NCBI GenBank assembly: GCA_021775455.1
Contig: JAJFHU010000045.1
Span: 1-64,000, forward strand
Direction: 5' to 3'
DNA from: Hyphomicrobiales bacterium
GTDB taxonomy: Bacteria > Pseudomonadota > Alphaproteobacteria > Rhizobiales > Rhizobiaceae
Length of the DNA stretch: 64,000 nt
Position 1 is the first letter of the stretch; every line of letters starts with the position of its first letter. The notes below the pieces were generated by a model. The model saw only the letters and a list, made by a program, of their open reading frames with translations. It ran no database searches and was not told the DNA's origin. This document shows positions 8,490 through 17,700 of the stretch, in pieces. Position numbers and translations under genes: made by a program.

Positions 8490-10004
8490 TTGCCTAGTAG
8501 TTTGTATGCACGCGGCCTTGCAGTATTGGTTAGTGTATTTTTGGCAAGTTGCGAGGTTACGCCAGAATCCATTTCCTGGCAGAACAGCGCCCAAATTGCA
8601 TCTGAAACCCTCCAAAACAGTTTGGCTGAACAAGAGCCGGTAACTGAATCCATTGGCCTTTATGAAGCTATGGCCAGAGCGATAAAGTACAATCTTGCTT
8701 ACCGGGTAGAAGCCGCGAAATCCCGGTTGCGCATGGCCCAACTGAATGTGGAGCATTACTCGATGCTTCCATCACTTGTTGCCACTGCTGGTTATACTGA
8801 TCGCAACAATGTTCAAGCTTCCAGTAGTTTTAACCTGGTTACAAACACACCAAACTTCGGCAGTTCCACCTCACAGGAACAGGTCTCAGTCACTAAGGAC
8901 ATGAGGCTCAGCTGGAACATACTGGATTTCGGTTTGTCGTATGTACGTTCATTGCAGGTTGCAGATCGCGCACTCATCGCAGAGGAACTTCAAAGAAAAG
9001 CACTTCATACTCTTCTTGAAGATGTGCAGGATACATATTGGAGAGCTGTGACCTATGACCGGCTTTCACAAAGAATGGATCGGTTGCAATCACGCATTGA
9101 AAAAGCGCTAAAACATAATCGTGCCATATCCTCAAGCGGAAAAACACCGAGGGCCCGAGCTCTGGAGGATGAACTTAAGCTCCTGGAAATCAAGCGAACC
9201 ATCAAAATTCTCAAACGGGAAACGATTACTGCAAAGATCCGGCTGGCGCGTCTAATCAACATCAAGCCAGGAAACAATTTCAAACTGGTTTCCGATCATC
9301 TGCCAAAGACGCCCAAGGAGCTCCCCAATGATCTGGAGCGCATGGTCACCTTGGCAATGCATAACAGGTCCGAGCTTCGCGAAAATTGGTATCAACAACG
9401 GATCAACAAACATGAAGCGAATGCAATTTTTTTGGAATTACTACCTGGTTTACAGGTTTTCTCGAGCACAAATCACGATGCGAATTCCTTCTTGCTAAAC
9501 AACAACTGGCTTGATTGGGGTGCCAAAGCCAGTTGGAATTTGGTCAACGTGTTTCGTTATCCGGCTAAACGTAGGCTGGTTGACAGTCAGGGAGAGGTCT
9601 TGCGGGCTCAGGAATTGGCGTTGGCAATGGCTGTAATGACTCAGGTGCATATCAGTCGTGCCAGATTGCTTCACAAGTATGAAGAACTGGAATCCGCTGA
9701 TGAGATAAAGTCAGTCCAAAACCGCTTGGCTAAACAGTTGCAGATTGAATATAGGGCTAATCGAATTAGTAATCAGGAACTGCTCCGAAAGGAACTTGAT
9801 ACCCTTATTGCAGAAGCCCGATACGACGCCGCTTACTCAAACTTTCAAAGTGCGCACGCAAACCTGCTGGTTTCAATGGGTTGGGATCCGGCAATTCATC
9901 TGGACCAATCTCTTTCGGTATCACAATTGGCTAGTGTATTGAGGTATCGCTGGTCAAAAAAGGGTGATCTGGAAGAGTCGGCGTTTTATGTAGCAGATGG
10001 ATAG
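8490..10004 (+). CDS. TolC-family outer-membrane efflux lipoprotein
   Basis: Translation from TTG at 8490 gives 504 residues with a type II signal peptide: a hydrophobic run ends in the lipobox FLASC, with Cys21 as the lipidation site. The rest is helical with two related halves, each ending in asparagine- and serine-rich strands (TDRNNVQASSSF near residue 100, LQVFSSTNHDANSF near residue 325), as in TolC/OMF channels. No in-frame ATG gives a better signal peptide, which supports TTG. It is the first gene of the adhesin module, 78 bp ahead of the adaptor gene, and would be the outer-membrane pore for the proteins that follow. Confidence 0.85.
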   Translation: MPSSLYARGLAVLVSVFLASCEVTPESISWQNSAQIASETLQNSLAEQEPVTESIGLYEAMARAIKYNLAYRVEAAKSRLRMAQLNVEHYSMLPSLVATAGYTDRNNVQASSSFNLVTNTPNFGSSTSQEQVSVTKDMRLSWNILDFGLSYVRSLQVADRALIAEELQRKALHTLLEDVQDTYWRAVTYDRLSQRMDRLQSRIEKALKHNRAISSSGKTPRARALEDELKLLEIKRTIKILKRETITAKIRLARLINIKPGNNFKLVSDHLPKTPKELPNDLERMVTLAMHNRSELRENWYQQRINKHEANAIFLELLPGLQVFSSTNHDANSFLLNNNWLDWGAKASWNLVNVFRYPAKRRLVDSQGEVLRAQELALAMAVMTQVHISRARLLHKYEELESADEIKSVQNRLAKQLQIEYRANRISNQELLRKELDTLIAEARYDAAYSNFQSAHANLLVSMGWDPAIHLDQSLSVSQLASVLRYRWSKKGDLEESAFYVADG

Positions 10005-10082
10005 TCCTCGGTATTTGGTAATCAATCGTTAGCCATAGAATCCTATAATCCAACCGAATGCGATCAAACATCATGAAAGGGT

Positions 10083-10943
10083 GTGCGGGTATACAAAATG
10101 ACAAGTAATTCTATCCTGAAGAGTAACACTGATGGGATTGGCCGTAATTGCAGGGTTGGTGCCAATCGTTTGTCGCTATTTGCAATGTCATTGTTGCTGG
10201 TCGCCGCGTTGTTGCCAATCTCAAATGTAATTGCGCAATCTAAAAATGCTTCAGATGAAGCAGTAGAAATGGAAGAATCCCAATCTGTTCGCGGTGTGAT
10301 ACGTCCTGAAAAACAGGCAACGTTAGCCACAAAAATTTCCGCTATGGTCAAAAAAGTTGGTTTTGAAGAAGGTGCCAGGTTCAAGAAAGGCGATATGCTG
10401 ATCGCTCTGGATTGTGAAATTTATGAAAATGAACTGGTATCTGCAAAGTCCAAACAACGTGAAATGCAGGTTTTGCTGGATAGTGCATTGTATCTGCAGA
10501 AGCATAACGCCGGTAGCATACAAGAAGTCAATGTCGCTTTGGCTAGAGTAGACGGTGCAACGGCTGAGTCGGAGGTGATCTACTCCCGAATTGATCAATG
10601 CAAAATCAGGGCACCTTTCAATGGTAGTGTTGCAGAGAAAAATATCAGCATTCACGAGATGACTGTACCAGGAAAGCCGCTTATGAACATACTTTCAAGC
10701 GGTGAACACAGCATTGAGCTGATAGTACCATCCACTTGGCTTACATGGTTAAGTCCAGGTGCGCAGTTTCAGTTTTTGGTTGACGAGACCGGTAAATCCT
10801 ACGCTGCCAGCGTGAACCGGGTTGGGTCAGTTGTGGATTCGGTCAGTCAAACTATCAAGGTCTTCGGAAAATTCGGATCGCTGCCCAGCGAAATTTTACC
10901 CGGCATGAGCGGTTCAGCGAATTTTAAACATGACGGCGGCTAG
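10083..10943 (+). CDS. HlyD/RND-type periplasmic adaptor protein
   Basis: This 286-residue protein starts at GTG (10083) or ATG (10098); GAAAGG lies before the GTG. A hydrophobic segment at residues 32-56 (MSLLLVAALLPISNVIAQ) is a signal peptide or anchor. Downstream is a lipoyl/barrel-sandwich half-motif (VRGVIRPEKQATLATKISAMV, KGDMLIALDCEIYENEL), a short helical hairpin, the returning lipoyl half (CKIRAPFNGSVAEKN) and a beta-barrel domain. These are the hallmarks of membrane-fusion adaptors. It is compact for the family. Only 3 bp separate it from the next adaptor gene, so the two are probably cotranslated. Confidence 0.85.
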   Translation: MRVYKMTSNSILKSNTDGIGRNCRVGANRLSLFAMSLLLVAALLPISNVIAQSKNASDEAVEMEESQSVRGVIRPEKQATLATKISAMVKKVGFEEGARFKKGDMLIALDCEIYENELVSAKSKQREMQVLLDSALYLQKHNAGSIQEVNVALARVDGATAESEVIYSRIDQCKIRAPFNGSVAEKNISIHEMTVPGKPLMNILSSGEHSIELIVPSTWLTWLSPGAQFQFLVDETGKSYAASVNRVGSVVDSVSQTIKVFGKFGSLPSEILPGMSGSANFKHDGG

Positions 10944-10946
10944 GAA

Positions 10947-12392
10947 ATGGCTCTCAAGCATCGTGCGGTTGATGATCAAAGGAGAATTTTCAAGAACCGG
11001 CAAACTGAAACTTCAGAGTCGGTCGATCATGATTTTCTGCTTAGGCAGGTAAATGATGATGGCGCTGAAAGCCTCCGAGCATTGTTGGTTGTTGAAGAGG
11101 CTGCCAGAAATGCAACTTCGATTGAAGAGTTGTATTTCCTGTTATCCAATCAAATCAGAAAATTGACCCGCGCCAGACAGGTTTTCGTTTTTCGCGAAGA
11201 CAGAAGATTGAGTGTGGTCAATATCTCCGGATTGCCTGCTGTAGATCGGGTTGCACCAGTCGTTCGTGGAACTGAGGGTATAGTGTCAGATGTCAAAAAC
11301 AATCGCGATATTTCGGAATCACAATTACTGGATCTGCAAAGCTACCCCGCACTGAGATCCGAATTTCTGCGGAGCTATCCTTATTCAAAACTTATGTGGA
11401 TCCCACTTCAGTTGAGTGATGCTCAATTGTTCGGTGGTGTTCTTCTTGCCAGTGAGCAGGAATGGTCAAAGTCAGATTTTGCGATTGCTTCCAGATTGGC
11501 AGCTACGTACTCGCATGCACTGGCGTTCCTGCAAGTTACTCCCAAAACCCGGAAAAAACTGCATGGGAAGAACAGCTTTCGCAAGCGCTTGGCCGGTATC
11601 GTCGGAATTGCTGCATTGGTCGGCATGTTAATACCCATCCCGATGATTGCAATGGCGCCGGTTGAAGTTACAGCAGCAAACCCATTTGTTGTTTCTGCAC
11701 CAATAAATGGCGTCATTGAAGATATTCTGGTCAAGCCGAATGACACCGTTACAGCAGGTCAGCCAATTGTTCGATTTGATCAAACTGCCCTTCGCAATCA
11801 GCTCGAGGTGGCAGAGCGACAAGTTCGTGTGGCCGAGGCAAGTCGAAAAAAAGCAAACCAACTGGCATTTAGCGATAGTCAGGGAAGATATGATCTGAAC
11901 ATTGCCATTGCAGAACATCAATTGAAGATTGCCGAGTTTGAATTTGCGCAAGAGAAATTGCTGCAGGCAACTCTAAGTGCAGATAGAGCCGGAGTAGCTA
12001 TATTCGCAGACCGGCAAGAATTGATTGGGAAACCAACAACGATCGGTGAGCGGATCATGTATATAGCAGATCCAAATCAGGTTGAGTTGGCAATCAGCCT
12101 TGACGTTAATGACTCAATTGCATTGAAGCCGGGGGGGAATGTCAGGGTATTTTTGGATTCTGACCCCCTCACGGCACATGGTGCAATAATAAAATTTGCA
12201 AATTATCAATCTCAAATTGGCGCTAGCAACGCGCTGGTCTTCAAGGTTGTCGCAGACCTTTCTGGGGATGTTCAATCCGTTCCCCGACTGGGAGCCAGAG
12301 GCACTGCACAACTGTTTGGGAGTGACGTTCCCCTGGGTATCTATTTGTTTAGAAGGCCTATTTCCGCGTTGCGGCAATGGATTGGATTATGA
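10947..12392 (+). CDS. GAF-domain/HlyD adaptor fusion, inner-membrane anchored
   Basis: The protein has 481 residues. Residues about 48-195 look like a GAF sensor domain (ATSIEELYFLLSNQIRKL, QVFVFRED, then KLMWIPLQLSDAQLFGGVLLA). A single membrane span lies near residues 213-235 (VGIAALVGMLIPIPMIAMA). The C-terminal half is a HlyD-like adaptor with the lipoyl motif VVSAPINGVIEDILVKPND and a coiled-coil hairpin. The likely topology places GAF in the cytoplasm and HlyD in the periplasm, so the fusion could pass a cytoplasmic signal to the export complex. It overlaps the next gene by 16 nt. Confidence 0.8.
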   Translation: MALKHRAVDDQRRIFKNRQTETSESVDHDFLLRQVNDDGAESLRALLVVEEAARNATSIEELYFLLSNQIRKLTRARQVFVFREDRRLSVVNISGLPAVDRVAPVVRGTEGIVSDVKNNRDISESQLLDLQSYPALRSEFLRSYPYSKLMWIPLQLSDAQLFGGVLLASEQEWSKSDFAIASRLAATYSHALAFLQVTPKTRKKLHGKNSFRKRLAGIVGIAALVGMLIPIPMIAMAPVEVTAANPFVVSAPINGVIEDILVKPNDTVTAGQPIVRFDQTALRNQLEVAERQVRVAEASRKKANQLAFSDSQGRYDLNIAIAEHQLKIAEFEFAQEKLLQATLSADRAGVAIFADRQELIGKPTTIGERIMYIADPNQVELAISLDVNDSIALKPGGNVRVFLDSDPLTAHGAIIKFANYQSQIGASNALVFKVVADLSGDVQSVPRLGARGTAQLFGSDVPLGIYLFRRPISALRQWIGL

Positions 12393-14542
12393 ATGTTGCA
12401 AGCGCCAATCCTGGTAGTCAGGTGGCCGGTGGGTCAGAGAGTCTTCCATCACTACGCCGGGATGTCTTGGTCGAATCCAACGGTACAAATCAATCTGGAT
12501 CCCCAACATGGTTGATTCACGATCCTCTGCAACGACGGTACTTTCAGATTGATTTTCAAACCCGCGAACTTCTAAGCATCTGGAGCGAGGGATTGACTAT
12601 ATCGAACTTGGTCAACCTGGCCAAAACAAGATTGGGGCTGATCGTCCGAAACGAACAAATTGAGCAATTGATCGAGTTTCTTCATGATCGAAATTTAACG
12701 GATTGCGATATTTCTGCGTCCTGGACCCAGATAGAGAGGCAACAGGAGCAGAAAAAGACCAGATCCTTCATTCAGTTTGCTCATACCTATTTGTTCTTCA
12801 AGATACACCTGGTTCAACCTCAGAAAATATTAAAGTACCTTCTTCCGATTGTGCAACCGCTTTATTCACGTTGGGTGGCGTTTGGTGTCGCGATTACAGG
12901 ATTGGCCGGTCTCTACATGGTGTCACGGCAATGGAATGTTTTCTTGAATACATTCAGTGATTTTGTATCGCTTGAAGGTGCATTCTTTCTCCTTATTGCC
13001 TTGCTTTTTCTGAAACTCGCCCATGAACTCGGACATGCGCTAACCGCAGTAAAATTCGGCTGTGATGTACCCAGCATGGGTGTGGCATTCATGATGGCTA
13101 CACCCATTTTGTACACTGATGTTACAGATTCCTGGCGGTTGTCGTCGCGATCACAAAGAATGATGATATCGGGTGCCGGAGTTTTTGTGGAAATCGCAAT
13201 TGCATGCCTTGCCACATTCTGCTGGGTATTTTTGCCTGATGGAACGGCAAAGAGTATAGCATTCATATTGGCAACATCTGCTTGGATCATGAGTCTTGCA
13301 TTTAATCTCAATCCTTGCATGAAATTTGATGGTTACTACCTGGCCTCTGATTTTTTCCGAATAGATAATCTACAACAACGTGCTTTTGCCTTCGGGCGAT
13401 GGAAACTGCGCCAACTTTTGTTTGCTCCAATGCTCCAAGCGCCAGAAATTCTCAATCGAAAAATGACAGTAGGATTGATTTGTTATGCTTGGGTTACCTG
13501 GATCTATCGCCTGATATTGTTCACAACTATAGCCCTGTTTGTTTATCATTTTTGTTTCAAATTGTTGGGAATAGCACTGTTTATTCTTGAAATATGGCTA
13601 CTGATTTTAACACCGATTGCAAAGGAAATTGCATTGTGGAGGAAGATTGAGATGGAGTTTGTCTCACCAAAACGTACAATACTTGCACTTGTTGCCGGGT
13701 TGGCGATAACATTGTTAGCCGCCGTGCCTTGGTCGACCAGAATTCAAGTGCCGGCTATTCTTCAAGTCTCTGATTTGACACAAGTTTACCCGATCTCAGC
13801 TGCCAAGGTGACCAGGGTCTTTGTTCAACGCGGTGAGTATGTAAAGGAAGCGTCTCCAATCATTGAGCTCAGCGTCCCGGATATTGATCACAAAATTGCG
13901 ACAACAAAAATACAAATGGATATTGTAAAACTTCGCCTGGACAGGACTATCGTTGACAACAATGATCGAGAGAATACCCTGGTCCTCACCAACGAACTGG
14001 GTTCACTCAACGCGGCGTACCAGGGTCTCATCGAACAACGAGAAGAACTGATTATTAAAGCCCCCATAAATGGTAGAGTCCTCGAGATAAATCCGGATTT
14101 ACATCCTGGTATGTGGGTCAATCTTGAAACCAGGTTGGCAATATTGTCAGCTCAAAAACAACATGTGGTTCGCGGATATTTGGCTGGCTCCAGTTTGTAT
14201 CGGTTGGATACAGGGGCCACTGGCACTTTTATTCCAGAAGATCCAACCTACCCGTCTTTCCCTGTGGAGCTTACCGCGATTTCTCACTCCGGAACACCCT
14301 CATTGCAGATTCCGGAACTTTCTTCCATGCACGGCGGAGCTGTTGCTGTTAAATTGGACGCCGACAGCATGGCGGTGCCGGTCAACGCACAATATCTTGT
14401 CACGATGACGCCGGCACTGGGTAAAAATCCACCATCCCAAATTGTCCGGGGTGTCGTGAATATCGATGGTGAGGCGGTCAGCTTTCTAAGTCGCACATGG
14501 AAACATGCTACCGGAATTTTGATACGCGAAACTGGATTTTAA
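12377..14542 (+). CDS. PqqD-like / M50 metalloprotease / HlyD fusion membrane protein
   Basis: The protein has 721 residues; it may start at 12377 or at the ATG at 12389. Residues about 25-115 resemble a PqqD-like winged-helix (RRE) domain (LRRDVLVES, HDPLQRRYFQID, LIEFLHDRNL). The membrane region carries the zinc motif HELGH at 216-220 and the second M50 motif NPCMKFDGYY with Asp318, so a site-2-type intramembrane protease active site is intact. After several more spans comes a periplasmic HlyD-like half (ISAAKVTRVFVQRGEYV, then IKAPINGRVLEINPD). It probably acts with the TolC and HlyD proteins on the giant protein, as processor, channel or both. No ATPase domain is present. Confidence 0.8.
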   Translation: MDWIMNVASANPGSQVAGGSESLPSLRRDVLVESNGTNQSGSPTWLIHDPLQRRYFQIDFQTRELLSIWSEGLTISNLVNLAKTRLGLIVRNEQIEQLIEFLHDRNLTDCDISASWTQIERQQEQKKTRSFIQFAHTYLFFKIHLVQPQKILKYLLPIVQPLYSRWVAFGVAITGLAGLYMVSRQWNVFLNTFSDFVSLEGAFFLLIALLFLKLAHELGHALTAVKFGCDVPSMGVAFMMATPILYTDVTDSWRLSSRSQRMMISGAGVFVEIAIACLATFCWVFLPDGTAKSIAFILATSAWIMSLAFNLNPCMKFDGYYLASDFFRIDNLQQRAFAFGRWKLRQLLFAPMLQAPEILNRKMTVGLICYAWVTWIYRLILFTTIALFVYHFCFKLLGIALFILEIWLLILTPIAKEIALWRKIEMEFVSPKRTILALVAGLAITLLAAVPWSTRIQVPAILQVSDLTQVYPISAAKVTRVFVQRGEYVKEASPIIELSVPDIDHKIATTKIQMDIVKLRLDRTIVDNNDRENTLVLTNELGSLNAAYQGLIEQREELIIKAPINGRVLEINPDLHPGMWVNLETRLAILSAQKQHVVRGYLAGSSLYRLDTGATGTFIPEDPTYPSFPVELTAISHSGTPSLQIPELSSMHGGAVAVKLDADSMAVPVNAQYLVTMTPALGKNPPSQIVRGVVNIDGEAVSFLSRTWKHATGILIRETGF

Positions 14543-14701
14543 TTGCGGAAAATCGATATTTCTTCGCGGTATTGATACATGTGTCGCCCGCTTAACCACA
14601 GGTTAACCAGTGATGCCATTCTTTAACATTAAGCATCGCTAAACCTTATTTAATTATAATTCATAGAACTCGGTTGGACTGTGGGAATTATTAGCACTTT
14701 T

Positions 14702-14718
14702 ATGCTGAAATTCAGCAT
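14702..14718. promoter_or_regulatory. Perfect 17-bp palindrome before the giant adhesin gene
   Basis: ATGCTGAAATTCAGCAT is a perfect inverted repeat (8-bp arms, 1-bp centre) lying 26 bp upstream of the ATG at 14745. Its position fits an operator overlapping the promoter or leader. It could also fold as a very small hairpin in RNA, but the one-base loop makes a DNA site more likely. The binding protein is unknown. Confidence 0.5.
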
Positions 14719-14744
14719 TACATCATTCGGTCCAAAGGGAAGTC

Positions 14745-17700
14745 ATGCCGTTGAAGTTTTCGTTTTTGTTGAAGGCTGATACCGGGGATAAGCTGGACGA
14801 GCTTATCACGGCACCTTTGGCATATCAGGAACTGGAAGAGAGAATAGCTTTTGATGCGGCGATGGTCGCAACTGCCGATGCCGTTGCAGAAGATGATACC
14901 AAGGCTGATTCAACAAATGGCGAGTCAACCGAAACAGAAATTCAACAGAATGAATCGGCACACGAATCTGCCCTCGTTGAAGCATTGGCTGGTGCTTCGG
15001 AAAACTATGATGAACAATCCAAGATAGTATTTATCGACGGCGCGATTGATGGAATTGATTTACTGATTTCGGACATTGATCAGAGTTATGAAATTGTTTT
15101 GCTTGAGCTCGATGGTGACGGAATTGAGCAAATTGCCGACATACTCTTGCAGCGGACCGGCGTAGATGCGGTCCATATTATCAGTCATGGCGGTGAAGGT
15201 GAGCTTTCTCTGGGAACAGGTAAACTAACCCTGGAAACCATGAATGGAAAATATGCTGATGAACTGGCGGTAATCGGAAACGCGCTTGATGAGAACGCCG
15301 ATCTTCTCATATACGGCTGTAATTTTGGTGAAGGGGAAAGTGGCATCCAGGCCGCTGCTCGTTTGTCGGAGTTGACCGGTGCAGACGTTGCCGCAAGCAC
15401 GGATGATACGGGTCACGACAGCCTGGAGGGCGACTGGGACCTCGAATTGAAAACCGGTTCAATTGAGGATCAGGTAGCAGTAAGCCTCGTAGCGCAGAAT
15501 GCATGGATTGGATTGCTGGACACAACAACCGGGTTGATCGGCCATTGGACATTTGACGGAAGCGCCAATGATAGTTCCGGCAATAACTATGACGGAACGC
15601 TGGAAAACGGCGCATCAATAGGGGCGTCACCGGCAGTTGGAAGCGGTAACCTCGCACTCGATGGTTTTAATGACAATGTTGATCTTGACGCGCATGTTGC
15701 AAGTTTCAGCGGACTTGCCGAGGGGACAATCGGCGCCTGGATCAATACGACTGTCAACGATGGTGCGGTCTTTTCCCTTTCAGACTCATCTGATCTGAAC
15801 AGTGGCATAAATTTTGGACCCGGCGCCGCAGGCCGTTTGGTGCTTGATATTTTTGAGAATGGTATTCTCATACTGTCGGTTGAATCTGTGAGCACCGTTA
15901 ATGATGGAACCTGGCATCATATTGCCGTTACCGTAAATGCGAGTGGAAACGCATTGTACATTGATGGCGTTGCAGTACCTGTCTTTTACAATCAGGGTAA
16001 TGCTTCTTCCTCTGCTTTCTTCAACAGTGTGTCAGGTTTGGACACACTAAATATTGGACAGGAAGAATATTCCGGCGGCTCCCGGTACAATTTTGACGGG
16101 TCGATAGATGATGTACGGATATATGATCGTGCGTTGACTGCCGCAGATATTGGAGAGCTTGCAGCGCCTGTCAACCAACCTCCAGTGGCGACGGATAACA
16201 CAGTCGGTACGGCGGAAGATACGCCATATGTGTTCGCAACAGGTGATTTCACTTACACCGATGCGGAAAGCGATCCACTTCAGTCGGTGACGATCACCAA
16301 TCTCGCGTTGAATGGCGGAACGCTTACTCATTCATCTGGTGCAGTCACGGTCAACAATGGCGATACGGTAACCCTGGCCCAACTTGCAGACCTCACTTAT
16401 GCGCCAGCGCTCAACTACAACGGGCCAGCAAGCTTTGACTATACGGTCAATGATGCGGACCCCGGTGCAGTTGCTGCTACCATGGATATTAACGTAACAG
16501 CGGTGAATGATGACCCTGTAATTTCGTCAGATGGTGGTGGCAATACAGCATCCATCAATGCGTCAGAGAACCAGACGTCCGTAACAACCGTGACGGCCTC
16601 GGATGTTGATCTGCCATCGGATACCTTGACGTTCTCGATCTATAGTGGGGCAGATGCGGCCCTGTTCTCGATCACTTCAGGCGGGGTGCTTACTTTTGTC
16701 ACTGCTCCTGACTTTGAAGCACCGACGGATTTCAACAGCGACGGAATTTATGAGGTAACTGTAGAAGTTGATGACGGCAATGGCGGCAGGGATAGGCAAG
16801 CTATTTCTGTCACCGTTACCGATGTAAATGATGTACCGATTGTTGATCTTAACGACGATGGCACAACGATTGTCCGAACGTGGTCCGATACTTTTACTGA
16901 GGGTGATAGTCCGGTTGCAATCACAGATGTTGACGCAACCATCATTGATCCGGATGATACAACTTTTACATTCATGGATTTCGTTCTCACTGGATTTTTC
17001 GATACTGGAAACGAGATTGTTAGTATCGGTGGTACTGCTTTCACCTATGGCACTTCGCTAACCACTACAGTTGTCATTGGAGGCACGACTTTTGATGTTG
17101 ATTATGATGGCGCCGAAAGCCTCGGTATTAACCGCAACGGCGGCGGAGAAATGCCTAAGTCTGACCTTGAAACTCTGATCCGTTCAATTACCTATGAAAA
17201 TACTTCAAGCAATCCGACAGTTGGGGATCGCACGTTTGGTTTTATGGTTAATGACGGCGACGGAAATTCCAACAACGCTGTTTCAACGATTACAGTAGTA
17301 GCTGCGAATTCCGTTCCGACAATTACCTCGTCTGGCGGCGGGCCAACCGCATCGGTTAATGTCCTGGAGAACCAGACAGCCGTTATCACGGTAACCGCAT
17401 CCGATCCAGACCTGCCGCCCGACACGCTGACCTTTACGGTCACGGGCGGGGCCGACCAGGGACTGTTCTCGATTACGCCTGGCGGTGTACTGACGTTTAA
17501 TACCGCGCCGGACTTCGAAACCCCGACCGACTTTGATACCAATGGTATCTATGAAGTGACCGTAGAAGTCGATGACGGCAATGGCGGCATTGATACGCAA
17601 GCAATCTCGGTAATGGTAACCAAGGCTAGTGCGATCAACAGCGGCTTGTTGTTGTCGACTACGGGCGACGTTGATTCCCCAAGCGGTGCCCCCGGGTTGG

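Noticed and set aside
8461-8643. ATG-started 60-codon frame ahead of the TolC-like gene
   Set aside because: It is out of frame with the TolC-like protein, has no family features, and the TTG frame gives a proper lipoprotein signal.
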